Source of the DNA: Micromonospora sp. FIMYZ51
GTDB taxonomy: Bacteria > Actinomycetota > Actinomycetes > Mycobacteriales > Micromonosporaceae
Assembly (NCBI RefSeq): GCF_038246755.1
Contig: NZ_CP134706.1
Span: forward strand, 4,526,001 to 4,590,000
DNA: 64,000 nt
Direction of reading: 5' to 3'
The notes under the pieces: generated by a model
What the model was told of the DNA's origin: nothing
Seen by the model: only the letters and a program-made list of their open reading frames with translations
Databases searched by the model: none
Part shown: positions 1-7,768 of the stretch, piece by piece
Position numbering within the stretch: position 1 is the first letter of the stretch
Layout: each line of letters begins with the position of its first letter
Made by a program: the position numbers and the translations under genes

Positions 1-250
1 GCTCGCAGACGAGAGGGCTGCTCCGGGGCCCGGTCACCACCCTGCTCGGCCCGGCGAAGTCGACGATCATCGTCACCAGGTTCATCGGCAGGACCCGGTG
101 CCGCACGGCCGCTCCCGAGCCCGAACGGAATCCCCCGTAACCGGCGACGTACGGCCGCAGTCGCGGATGCGGGAGGCCGGCGATCGTCTCGCAGGGCTCG
201 GAACGGATCCGCACCGGTACGGAGTGCACCTGGCTCACGGCAACCATCAT
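1..250 (-). CDS. AraC-family transcriptional regulator, N-terminal part (cut by window edge)
   Basis: An open minus-strand frame runs from tandem ATG codons at 250/247 to the window edge without a stop (83 codons). It begins MMVAVSQVHSV and contains HPRLRPYVAGYGGFR, then RHRVLPMNLVTMIVDF and GPSRVVTGP. That arrangement is typical of the N-terminal sensory half of AraC-type regulators, where a 'Lrpyv.gY.gfr' stretch is followed by 'lPs..v.lvidf'. The C-terminal helix-turn-helix pair would lie outside the window, so the DNA-binding half is unseen. No strong ribosome binding site precedes the start. The target is unknown; the divergent or adjacent gene beyond the edge would be the natural candidate. 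Confidence 0.72.
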   Translation of the reverse strand, partial: MMVAVSQVHSVPVRIRSEPCETIAGLPHPRLRPYVAGYGGFRSGSGAAVRHRVLPMNLVTMIVDFAGPSRVVTGPRSSPLVCE

Positions 251-318
251 GCCCGCGCACGGGTGACCCGGTCAGCACCGCGAGTGCTCGGCCCGGCTCC
301 CAGCGGCCCCCGCAGACG

Positions 319-759
319 TCAGCTGAGCTGTTCGGCAAGTCCGACGATGATGCCCTCCGGGCCCCGGACGTAGCAGAGCCGATAGAGGTCCTCGTACTGC
401 GCCAGCTCACCGACGAGTTCGGCACCGTGGGTACGCAGGCGGGCCACGACGGCATCGAGGTCGTCGACGGCGAACATGATGCGCCGAATGCCCAGCGTGT
501 TGGCCGGTGCCTCGTTCGGTTCGGTGCTGATCGCCTTCGGCGTGTGGAACATCGCCAGCTCGATGCGGCCGTGGCCGTCCGGGGTCCGCAGCATCGCAAT
601 GTCCTGTCGCACGCCGTCGATCCCGATGACCCGTTCAACCCAGCGTCCCTCGATTGGCGTCCGACCCTCCAACTCCATGCCGAGTTCGACGAAGAACGCG
701 ATCATCGCGTCAAGATCGTCAACGACGATGAGGACGTTGTCCATCCGATGGATCGTCAT
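319..759 (-). CDS. VOC (glyoxalase/bleomycin-resistance fold) family protein
   Basis: A 146-residue protein starting MTIHRMDNVLIVVDDLDA, with GGGAG about 7 bases upstream on the minus strand. The frame is open further upstream, but that extension is Arg/Pro-rich and not protein-like, so this ATG is preferred. It shows the two beta-alpha-beta-beta-beta halves of a vicinal-oxygen-chelate protein: the first opens with 'mDNVLIVVDDLDAMIAFFVE' and the second with 'IRRIMFAVDDLDAVVARLRTHG', ending in 'YVRGPEGIIVGLAEQL'. The acidic Glu late in the second half and the early His fit a metal site. Family members include glyoxalase I, dioxygenases and resistance proteins; the substrate cannot be told. It stands alone and is divergent from the SDR gene. 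Confidence 0.85.
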   Translation of the reverse strand: MTIHRMDNVLIVVDDLDAMIAFFVELGMELEGRTPIEGRWVERVIGIDGVRQDIAMLRTPDGHGRIELAMFHTPKAISTEPNEAPANTLGIRRIMFAVDDLDAVVARLRTHGAELVGELAQYEDLYRLCYVRGPEGIIVGLAEQLS

Positions 760-1061
760 GCCGGATCTCCCTGGGCTCGGGCAGCCACGGTGGGTGGCCG
801 CTGCACTGCTGGGACGGAGCTGGCGGGGCGTTCTCGACAGAGCGTGCGCCGTCTGCCGCGGAAACCTCCGCCGGCTGCGCCCGCAGCGCACGCCGGTGTC
901 CGCTTCCGCCCGGCGGGGCCGTCCGGCGCAGTGAACGTCCCATCGTGGCCCACCTGAGCAGATCAACTCCCCTGAACGCGCGGGCCCCCCGGTCGGACCC
1001 GTTCGGTTAGGGCGGCGGCGATCGGGTACGCGCGGCCGGTGGCGAGAGCGACGGAGGGAGC
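760..1061. other. Intergenic region between divergent VOC and SDR genes
   Basis: About 300 bases that must carry both divergent promoters. A GGAGGGAG ribosome binding site lies just before the SDR start. The open frames across this stretch are Arg/Pro-rich antisense artefacts of high GC, and I see no convincing small gene, repeat or hairpin. Confidence 0.5.
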
Positions 1062-1847
1062 ATGCTGATGACCGGACGACTGGCAGGAAGGACTGCCCTG
1101 ATCACCGGCTCCGACTCGGGCATCGGGCAGGCCACCGCGATCGAGTTCGGTCGGGAGGGCGCCGACGTGGTGGTGCACTACCTGCACGACCACGCGGGTG
1201 CCAACCACACGAAGGCCGAGATCGAGGCCGCTGGCCGGCGGGCTGTCGTGGTGCAGGGCGACATCAGCGTCGAGCACCAGGTGGAGGCGATGTTCGACGA
1301 GGCCCTCGCGGAGTTCGACCGGCTGGACATCCTGATGAACGACGCGGGCGTGGACGCCTCCGGCATTCCGGTGGCCGACCTGGACACCGCCACCTGGGAC
1401 CGGGCCATCCGCACCAACCTGTACGGGATGTTCTTCTGCTGCCGACGGTTCATCCAGCACCGCCGCGACCAGGGCGGACATGGAAAGATCATCAACATCA
1501 CCTCGGTACATCAGGAGGTGGCCCGGGCCGGCGGCTCCGACTACGACGCCAGCAAGGGGGGCATGCTGGAGTTGGCCAAGAGCATCGCCCTGGAGGTCGC
1601 CCCGATGCACATGAACGTCAACAACATCGGCCCCGGCATGGTGCTCACCCCGTTCAACCAGCGAGCGATCGACGACCCGAAGTACCTCGAAGAGCAGGTG
1701 CAGTCCATCCCGTGGAAGCGGGCCGCGCAGCCGGCAGAGATCGCCAAGCTCGCCGTCTTCCTGGCCAGCGACGACGCCGACTACGTCACCGGCTCGACGT
1801 ACTTCATGGACGGCGGGCTGATGCAGAACCAGGGCCAGGGCGCGTAG
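1062..1847 (+). CDS. Short-chain dehydrogenase/reductase (glucose 1-dehydrogenase-like)
   Basis: A 261-residue classical SDR. The NAD(P)-binding motif TGSDSGIG lies near residue 17, the NDAG motif near residue 94, and the catalytic Tyr-x3-Lys is in SDYDASKGGM near residue 163, preceded by the catalytic Ser in NITSVHQE. The length matches the classical class (about 250). A strong ribosome binding site (GGAGGGAG) precedes ATG 1062; an ATG two codons later is an alternative. The ISITS-like and 'GPGMVLTPFN' segments resemble glucose/ribitol-type dehydrogenases, but substrate specificity cannot be read. It is convergent with the SGNH esterase gene. Confidence 0.9.
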   Translation: MLMTGRLAGRTALITGSDSGIGQATAIEFGREGADVVVHYLHDHAGANHTKAEIEAAGRRAVVVQGDISVEHQVEAMFDEALAEFDRLDILMNDAGVDASGIPVADLDTATWDRAIRTNLYGMFFCCRRFIQHRRDQGGHGKIINITSVHQEVARAGGSDYDASKGGMLELAKSIALEVAPMHMNVNNIGPGMVLTPFNQRAIDDPKYLEEQVQSIPWKRAAQPAEIAKLAVFLASDDADYVTGSTYFMDGGLMQNQGQGA

Positions 1848-1914
1848 CCGCCACCGGCCGGCGACGGGACCGCGTCATCGGCCGCCACCGGCCAGTGCCG
1901 GGACCGCGTCATCG
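1847..1914. repeat. Imperfect 34-bp tandem duplication between convergent genes
   Basis: Two adjacent copies, 1847-1880 and 1881-1914, both starting GCCGCCACCGGCC and both ending GGGACCGCGTCATCG. They differ only in a few central bases. The second copy contains the stop codon (1909-1911) and last codons of the minus-strand esterase, while the first follows the SDR stop directly. A local duplication of the esterase gene's end is the simplest reading. Confidence 0.8.
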
Positions 1915-3048
1915 GGCGAACGGGCCGGTGCCGGCGAAGGCGTACTCGGCGAATCGGGTACCGATCCGCTGGTGTGCCTCGGGGCTCGGATGCAGGCCAT
2001 CGGGTAGCGGGAGTTCGGCGGCGTCGGCTGAGCCGTACAACGAGGTGCCGTCCAGATAGTGCAGGTTCTTGTCGGCCGTCCGACGCTCGGCCAGGGAGCG
2101 CAACTCGCGCCGGACGACCTGGAGGGTCAGGCGGCCCAGCGCGACGTCCCCGGGCGTTCCGGTCGCCACGAAACGCACCTGGTCGGAGCCGATCGAGACC
2201 GGGTCGATCGCACCCGGGCCGGGGGTGTCCTCGTGGATTCCGCAGAACAGCGGCGAGATCAACACCAGTGGGACTTCCGGATGACCGTCGCGGATCGTGT
2301 CGAGGAAGCCGTGGACGGCGGGGACGAAGGTACGCAGCCGCATCCCGTCGAGGTTCACGACGTTGATACCGAGCTTGACGCTTATGTAATCGGCTGGCGC
2401 GTCGCGGATCACGCGGGCCAGGAACGGATCGACGAACGAGCTGCCGCCCAGCCCGAGATTGCGCAGCTCGACGCCGGCACGACGGGCGGCGACGGCCGGC
2501 CAGATCTCGCTGGGCGCCAGCGCGTTCGAGCCCTGACTGATCGAGCTGCCGTGATGCACCCACAACGGCAGCCTGGCGTCGTCCGGCTCGATCGGGGCGT
2601 CGGCACGCAGCTCGATCAGGTCGACGGTCTCGTTGTGCGGCAACCAGACCTCGATCCGGTGACGGCCGGCGGGTAGACCAGCGACCCTGGTCGTGTGCGC
2701 CGCCCCGGGATGGAAGGCGGTCTGGCCGCTGGCCAGGTCCACCTCGAACCGGTCGCCGCCGTCGAGTTCATCGCGGACGATGAGCTGGCCGGCTGCGTAC
2801 ACGTCGAGGCGCCCGCGTGGTCGCTCGGCGCCCAGGTAGGCGATCCGGGTCGGGTGGGTCACCAGTTCGACCTCGCTCGCCGCCGTCTGGAACACGAGGC
2901 GTACGCCGGAGGACTGACTCTCCATCGCAAGCAGCTGTCCGTCCGGGAACTGCTCCCGTACCCAGGCAGGCAGCCGGTGCGGCCGGATGCCGCGCTGGGT
3001 GACCTCGACCTCGGCGGCACCACGGAGCAGTTCGGGCCGGACGGGCAT
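1909..3048 (-). CDS. SGNH/GDSL-type hydrolase with N-terminal beta domain
   Basis: A 379-residue protein read from ATG 3048, chosen because AGAGGAA precedes it and because homologous-looking sequence begins there (MPVRPELLRGAAEVEV). The first ~170 residues look like a beta-sandwich accessory domain, as in carbohydrate-esterase relatives with an N-terminal jelly-roll. The catalytic domain then shows the nucleophile block HHGSSISQGSNA, the Gly block LGLGGSSFVDP, the Asn block KLGINVVN and the C-terminal DGLHPSPEAHQR containing the Asp-x-x-His pair. No signal peptide is evident. Likely role: a deacylase or esterase acting on small or sugar esters; the exact substrate is unknown. It is divergent from the MOSC gene. 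Confidence 0.88.
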   Translation of the reverse strand: MPVRPELLRGAAEVEVTQRGIRPHRLPAWVREQFPDGQLLAMESQSSGVRLVFQTAASEVELVTHPTRIAYLGAERPRGRLDVYAAGQLIVRDELDGGDRFEVDLASGQTAFHPGAAHTTRVAGLPAGRHRIEVWLPHNETVDLIELRADAPIEPDDARLPLWVHHGSSISQGSNALAPSEIWPAVAARRAGVELRNLGLGGSSFVDPFLARVIRDAPADYISVKLGINVVNLDGMRLRTFVPAVHGFLDTIRDGHPEVPLVLISPLFCGIHEDTPGPGAIDPVSIGSDQVRFVATGTPGDVALGRLTLQVVRRELRSLAERRTADKNLHYLDGTSLYGSADAAELPLPDGLHPSPEAHQRIGTRFAEYAFAGTGPFAR

Positions 3049-3205
3049 CAGCGATTCCTCTCGGTCGGTCAGCAGCGGAAGATCGAGCGCAGGCGGCCGA
3101 AGCGAGCACCCACCGCATCCTGATACCTGCGACGCAGCCCGGCAAACCGAAAACGCCTCATCCTGATCTCGTGCTGCGAGAACTGTTTGGACGCCACGTA
3201 CGTGC

Positions 3206-3823
3206 ATGGCGCACAGTCGGACCATGGAGAATTCCAGCACGGTACGGCATCGCTCGATGGACGAGATCATGGAAGGGCTGCCTCTCGTACGGCGGTCCCC
3301 GCCCGGGATCGGCACCCTGGAGCTGGCCGTACGCCGGCCGGCCGTCGACGCCCGCGAGGTGTTGTCCCGAGCCGAACTGGACCCTGCCACCGGGCTGCTC
3401 GGCGACAGCTGGAGTCAACGACCCAGCAACCGTACGAGCGACCGGTCACCACACCCCGACATGCAGCTGAACGTCATCAACTCCCGGTTCATCGAGCTGA
3501 TCGCCGGTCCCGATCGGGACGCCTGGGCGCTTGCCGGCGATCAGCTCTACGTCGACCTCGACCTGAGCGTCGACGCCTTGCCGGCCGGTACCCGCCTGGC
3601 GATCGGCGAGCGGGCCGTCATCGAGGTGACCGAACAGCCACACAATGGTTGTGCCAAGTTCGCCGCCCGGTTCGGACGCGACGCCCACAAGATCGTCTGG
3701 ACCGAGGAAGGCCAGCGACTACGGCTGCGCGGCCTCAACGCCCGAGTGCTGGTCGGCGCGACAATCGAGGTGGGCGACACCATCCGGCAGCTTCCCGCAG
3801 CCGACGGGGCTTCCGAGACGTGA
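3206..3823 (+). CDS. MOSC-domain protein
   Basis: A protein of up to 205 residues. Around residue 60 it reads DPATGLLGDSW, then MQLNVINSRFIELIAG, IEVTEQPHNGCAKFAARFG and LRGLNARVLVGATIEVGD. That order, with the conserved Cys in 'HNGCAKF', is typical of MOSC domains, the sulphur-carrying C-terminal domain related to molybdenum cofactor sulphurase. Stand-alone members are thought to handle pterin-Mo or sulphur transfer, or detoxify N-hydroxylated compounds. The start is uncertain: ATGs at 3206, 3224 and 3257 are in frame and none has a good ribosome binding site. Confidence 0.85.
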   Translation: MAHSRTMENSSTVRHRSMDEIMEGLPLVRRSPPGIGTLELAVRRPAVDAREVLSRAELDPATGLLGDSWSQRPSNRTSDRSPHPDMQLNVINSRFIELIAGPDRDAWALAGDQLYVDLDLSVDALPAGTRLAIGERAVIEVTEQPHNGCAKFAARFGRDAHKIVWTEEGQRLRLRGLNARVLVGATIEVGDTIRQLPAADGASET

Positions 3824-3916
3824 CGACTGTGCTGGCACCCTGGCCGCAACGTGGCTGCCGCTCGTGCGTCCGGCCGTCGAGGGCCTTACCGTCTCGGGCG
3901 CCGGCTACCACCCCGG

Positions 3917-4426
3917 TCAGGGTTGCGTGCGGGCCCTGCGGTAGTGCCGACGGGCTTTGAGGCGGTTGCCGCAGGTCGCCATCGAGCACCAGCGGGCGGT
4001 GTTCGCCCGGCTGCGGTCGACCAGGAAGCGGCGACACTCGTCGTTCGCGCAGGGCCGCAGCCGGTCGGGGGCGGTCTCGCGCAGGCCGGCCCAGGCGATG
4101 ACCGCCCGCACCACGCACTGCTGATCTGGCGGAGCCGTCAACGACCAGTCGAGTCGCGTGGCCGTCAGGTGGGGGATCTGCACCGCGTCCGCCAGGAGCG
4201 GCGCGAGTGAGTCGGCCGTCAGCTCAGCGCGGGCGACGCCCTGCAAGAGGGGTCGAGCGGAGCGCACCGCTTCCCACTCCTCGCGGGTGCCGGTGCCGCC
4301 GAACTCTCGCAGGGTCGAGCAGGCCGAGGTGGGATCGGCAAGCAGGTCGCGCGGCTCACCGTCGACCACCGGGGTGCTGTTGAGGATGAACAGCAGGAGA
4401 TCTTCGTCGGTCGAGACCGCCACCAC
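3917..4426 (-). CDS. CGNR zinc-finger transcriptional regulator
   Basis: A 169-residue protein from GTG 4426, preceded by GGGGGGC. It has the N-terminal helical 'ABATE' part (LLLFILNSTPVVDG, then REEWEAVRSAR) and a C-terminal treble-clef-like finger with RPCANDECRRFLVDRSRANTARWC followed, after two residues, by the signature ATCGNRLKARRHY. The four Cys in CANDEC and WCSMATCGNR fit zinc binding, and the CGNR box is thought to contact DNA. It is divergent from an alpha/beta hydrolase across an 85-bp gap with a duplicated dyad, so it most likely regulates itself and that hydrolase. Confidence 0.92.
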   Translation of the reverse strand: MVAVSTDEDLLLFILNSTPVVDGEPRDLLADPTSACSTLREFGGTGTREEWEAVRSARPLLQGVARAELTADSLAPLLADAVQIPHLTATRLDWSLTAPPDQQCVVRAVIAWAGLRETAPDRLRPCANDECRRFLVDRSRANTARWCSMATCGNRLKARRHYRRARTQP

Positions 4427-4430
4427 GCCC

Positions 4431-4510
4431 CCTAACCATCAAAAGCAGTTTGACAGGTTAGAAGTCTACCAGTAGCTTCCTAACCATCTAAGAAAGTCAT
4501 GGAGGTTAGG
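4431..4510. promoter_or_regulatory. Duplicated operator-like dyads between CGNR regulator and hydrolase
   Basis: Two inverted-repeat pairs with identical geometry. CCTAACC at 4431-4437 faces GGTTAG at 4456-4461, and CCTAACC at 4479-4485 faces GGTTAGG at 4504-4510; every element is repeated exactly 48 bases later. Both left arms extend to CCTAACCATC. The stretch is clearly more AT-rich than its surroundings. The right-most arm overlaps the hydrolase ribosome binding site (GGAGG at 4501) and the left-most touches the regulator's. These are likely binding sites for the CGNR protein controlling both genes. Confidence 0.72.
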
Positions 4511-4511
4511 C

Positions 4512-5378
4512 ATGCGTGTGTTCCACCGGTACGCCACCGTCGAGAGGCAACGGCTCTTCTACCGGGAGGCAGGACCATCCGACGCCCCCGCCGTCGTCCT
4601 GCTGCACGGCTACCCCACCAGCTCGTTCATGTTCCGCGACCTCATCCCGCGCCTGGCCGACCGCTACCACGTGATCGCGCCCGACCATCTCGGCTTCGGC
4701 CAGTCCGACCACCCCACGGTCGACGAGTTCGCCTACAGCTTCGACTCGCTCGCCCGACTCACCGCCGGGCTGCTCGACCAACTCGGCCTGAACCGGTACG
4801 CCATCTACGTCCAGGACTACGGCGCGCCGATCGGCTGGCGACTCGCCCTCCAACCGCACTCCCCCGTCACCGCCGTCATCACCCAGAACGGCAACGGCTA
4901 CGAGGCCGGCTTCGTCCCCGACTTCTGGGCGCCGGTCTGGGCGTACGCGGAAAACCCGAACGCCCAGCACGAGGCGGCCATGCGCACCGCCCTCGGACTC
5001 GATGCGATCGTCTGGCAGTACACCCACGGCGTACCGGACCCCGACGTGATCAGTCCCGACACCTGGACCCTGGATCACGCACTGCTCCACCGACCCGGCA
5101 ACGACGAGGTGCAGCTACGTCTGTTCCGCGACTACCCGACGAACCGGGCGCTCTACCCCCAACTCCAGAAGCACCTGCAAACCAACCGGGTACCCGTGCT
5201 GGCCGTATGGGGCCGCAACGACCAGATCTTCGCACCGGCCGGAGCGACCGCCTTCGGCGAAGACCTGCCGCACGCCGAGGTCCATCTCCTCGACGGCGGA
5301 CACTTCCTGCTGGAAAGCCACCTGGACGACGTCGCCGACCTGATGCTGGACTTCCTCGGCCAGCGGCCGGTCAGCTGA
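4512..5378 (+). CDS. Alpha/beta hydrolase, Asp-nucleophile type (epoxide hydrolase/haloalkane dehalogenase-like)
   Basis: A 288-residue protein with a GGAGG site 6 bases before ATG 4512. It has the oxyanion motif LLHGYPTSSFMFRDLIP, then DHLGFGQSDHP, and at the nucleophile elbow YVQDYGAPIGWRLA, where Asp replaces the Ser of esterases, as in epoxide hydrolases and dehalogenases. The final His is in LLDGGHFLLESHLDDVADL. Length and motif order match that group. The divergent CGNR gene and shared dyads suggest substrate-induced expression. Whether the substrate is an epoxide, a haloalkane or something else cannot be told. Confidence 0.9.
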   Translation: MRVFHRYATVERQRLFYREAGPSDAPAVVLLHGYPTSSFMFRDLIPRLADRYHVIAPDHLGFGQSDHPTVDEFAYSFDSLARLTAGLLDQLGLNRYAIYVQDYGAPIGWRLALQPHSPVTAVITQNGNGYEAGFVPDFWAPVWAYAENPNAQHEAAMRTALGLDAIVWQYTHGVPDPDVISPDTWTLDHALLHRPGNDEVQLRLFRDYPTNRALYPQLQKHLQTNRVPVLAVWGRNDQIFAPAGATAFGEDLPHAEVHLLDGGHFLLESHLDDVADLMLDFLGQRPVS

Positions 5379-5621
5379 CGCTGGCGTTCAGCACGGGACA
5401 GCAGACCGAGCCCGGCCGGGCAGCGTAAATCGCTCGCGGACGGATCCGCCCGCGCGGCCAAGCAGCATCCCCGTAACCGGCGCCGGTAGGCACCTGCATC
5501 CGAGCAAGCGTGCCTCCCGGGCCGGCCCGGGGCGCCGGCAAGACCAGCCAGGCGCTCCAGGACCGTTCGGCCTACCGCACAGGTTTAGTAGCACGACCGG
5601 GATCCGGCGGGCGGTCGTCGC

Positions 5622-6335
5622 TCAGGACAGCAGGGCCGGCCTCAGCTCCGCACCGAGATTGAGCCCGCCGACCACCCGGTCACCGGCCGGGTCGAACACG
5701 TCCATTGTGTTGTTGCGGCGCATCAGTTCCCGCACCGGCTGTGGCAGCGGCGGCGGATCCGACAGCGCCGCGTTGATCTGCCGGGCCGCCGAGATCAGCC
5801 GCAGGGCCAACTCGGCGCCATCGGTGTCCGGCCGCACCCGGCCGTACTCCCAACCGGCGGTGGTGAGGTCGAACAGCTCGAAGACGGCGGCCAGGACCGG
5901 GGTGGGGTCAGTGGTCTTCACGACCCGGGACGCACGGTCGCCGATGACCGTGACCGCCGCAGCCACCTGCACGTACGGATGCAGGCCGCCCGGCGGGTCG
6001 AACAGCGGCCAGCGCAGCGCCGCCCCGGCTTCCCGCCACAACGAGCGATAGTTGCGACGATCGACCGCAAGCCGGTAACCGGTACGCCGGTACACGTCGG
6101 CAGCCTGGGACTGAAGATCTGTGTGGGCTCCGTCGGCGACCTCGCGCACGATCCAGGTCGCTACGAGGAGACCATCCTCATCGTCCAGCAGTCGCGTGAT
6201 CGCCTCGATCTGATCGCGGGGGCGGACCTGCACACGGATGCCGAAGCGGTGCCGGACCTCCTGTAGCAGCGCCTCCTGTCGGCCCGGATCGTGCTCGACC
6301 CGTCGCCCACCCAGCACACGCTGGAGCCACCCCAT
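5622..6335 (-). CDS. Hypothetical protein, 237 residues
   Basis: I do not recognise this family. The frame starts MGWLQRVLGGRR with GGAGACGAGGCGG upstream, and codon use is typical of the genome, so it is probably real. The sequence looks soluble and mixed alpha/beta: an early 'IRVQVRPRDQIEAITRLLDDEDGL', a central 'WPLFDPPGG' and 'VAAAVTVIGDRASRVVKTTD', and a C-terminal helix with PLPQPVRELMRRNN. No signal peptide, membrane span or metal motif is seen. Flanking genes are unrelated hydrolases, so context gives no function. Confidence 0.65.
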   Translation of the reverse strand: MGWLQRVLGGRRVEHDPGRQEALLQEVRHRFGIRVQVRPRDQIEAITRLLDDEDGLLVATWIVREVADGAHTDLQSQAADVYRRTGYRLAVDRRNYRSLWREAGAALRWPLFDPPGGLHPYVQVAAAVTVIGDRASRVVKTTDPTPVLAAVFELFDLTTAGWEYGRVRPDTDGAELALRLISAARQINAALSDPPPLPQPVRELMRRNNTMDVFDPAGDRVVGGLNLGAELRPALLS

Positions 6336-6781
6336 ACCGCCTCGTCTCCGCAGCCACCCTCAGGACGCGGCAATGTTAGCCTGCCGCGCCCGATGCTTCG
6401 CGTTGTCGCCTGAGGGGTGTTTCGATCTGGGCCCATCGGGCGCCACCGGCCTGCGTGGAGCGTGCGCCCGGCTGTGACGACCCGGTGAGGTGACACCTTC
6501 GGACCACACCCAGATCGGCCGGGCGTGCGGTCCGTCCCACGGACTGAATGGGCATCACCCACTTCGTGCTCTCCGACACGCCCGACCTGCGGGAGATCAG
6601 GCGTCAGGGCGACCAACTGCTGCCGCTGCTGCGGTGCGGCGCGGACGTCGGGCAGCGTCCGGCAGCCGCCGGTGACCCTGGTCGGTGACGGGCGGGACGC
6701 GCCCGCCGGCCCAGCGGTCGTCGCCCGCCCCCTGCGGATCCGACCGCTGGTGCCGCCCTGCGGATCAGACCGTTGGTGCGG
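6336..6781. other. Gene-free stretch of about 450 bases
   Basis: The short frames crossing this stretch lack ribosome binding sites and read as Arg/Pro/Gly-rich antisense artefacts. There is a local near-repeat of 'CTGCGGATC(C/A)GACC' around 6729-6770, just past the 3' end of the next hydrolase. I see no RNA gene or hairpin that I can defend. Confidence 0.4.
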
Positions 6782-7426
6782 TCAGTGCCGCAGGTAAGCG
6801 GTCAGCTGCTCGGCGAGTTGCCTCGGGTGGCTGAGGGTCACCGCATGGCAGCCGTCGATCTCGTCCGGAACGACGCCGAGCCGGTCGGCGGCCACCCGGC
6901 GCTGGAACTCCGCCGGGAAGAACCGGTCGTCCCGGGCGATGAGCACCTTCGTCGGCACCGCCGGCCACGCCGCAAGCGGCCATGGCTCGTTCCACTCCGC
7001 ACTTACCTGCTGCCGGACGTGCGCCGCAGCCTCGGCGACGACCTCGGCCGGGACGCCGTCGAAGAACTGCTCCTGCTCGGTGAGCCCCTCCGTGCCTCGG
7101 TAACCGGTGTTGTCCCACCACTCCGAGGGCCGCTCGCCGGGCTTCGGGACCATCGGAGTGAGCAGGACGATCAGCCGCACCGGCAGGCGGTCGGCAATCA
7201 GCGGCGCGGTGAACGCCCCGTATGACTGGCCGACGACCACAAGGTCGCTCCGGTCGCCGATCGCCTTGACCACCGTCTCGCGGAACTCGGCGAAACCCGC
7301 CGTGTCGTCCCCGATCGGCAACTCCGGTACCACCACCTCATGGCCCCGGCCGGCCAGCTCAGGGGCCAGCAGATGCCAGTCCCAGGCGCTGCCGCCACCG
7401 CCATGGATCAGAACGAAGGTCGCCAT
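6782..7426 (-). CDS. Alpha/beta hydrolase, Ser type (EstC/methylesterase-like)
   Basis: A 214-residue protein from ATG 7426. It opens directly with the oxyanion motif FVLIHGGGGSAWDWHLL, then 'GHEVVVPELPIGDD', the nucleophile elbow VVVGQSYGAFTAPLIA with Ser in GQSYG, an Asp in 'LIARDDRFFP' and the terminal His in IDGCHAVTLSHPRQLAEQL. This fits small esterase/methylesterase-like hydrolases. No signal peptide is present. It is divergent from the xylanase gene with a 342-bp gap; there is no clear metabolic link between the two. Confidence 0.87.
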   Translation of the reverse strand: MATFVLIHGGGGSAWDWHLLAPELAGRGHEVVVPELPIGDDTAGFAEFRETVVKAIGDRSDLVVVGQSYGAFTAPLIADRLPVRLIVLLTPMVPKPGERPSEWWDNTGYRGTEGLTEQEQFFDGVPAEVVAEAAAHVRQQVSAEWNEPWPLAAWPAVPTKVLIARDDRFFPAEFQRRVAADRLGVVPDEIDGCHAVTLSHPRQLAEQLTAYLRH

Positions 7427-7658
7427 GCCCCGAAGCCTGGCACAGGGCTACGACAGTCGGCTGTGACTCGACCGCCACGGGGACCTCACCATCGACCCGG
7501 CGCTCCACAGAAGCCGCACTCTGGAATGTTTCGGTACCGGTGACCTCGATGATGGGCGCGATCGGGTGTCGTTCTCCTGCCTGAGTGAGACGGCACGGTC
7601 GCGCCCTTCTCCTAACTGCATAAACATGCATTCGTCGGTTTCCCAACCCCATGATAGT

Positions 7659-7711
7659 TTCCGGAACATTTCCGGAAGTTGTTGACCGTGCGGCGAACTG
7701 GTATTGATACT
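7659..7711 (+). promoter_or_regulatory. Xylanase promoter with paired TTCCGGAA palindromes
   Basis: Within the 342-bp gene-free gap 7427-7768, two perfect 8-bp palindromes TTCCGGAA lie at 7659-7666 and 7670-7677, one helical turn (11 bp) apart. Directly after them is TTGACC (7682-7687), then 18 bases, then GATACT (7706-7711), a plausible sigma-70-type promoter about 60 bases before the GTG start. The palindromes just upstream of the -35 look like an activator or repressor site. The rest of the gap (7427-7650) holds nothing I can name. Confidence 0.6.
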
Positions 7712-7768
7712 GACCCCCTAAGACATGCAGGTACGTCGATTTGTGGCGTCAGGCATCGAGGAGGTCCC

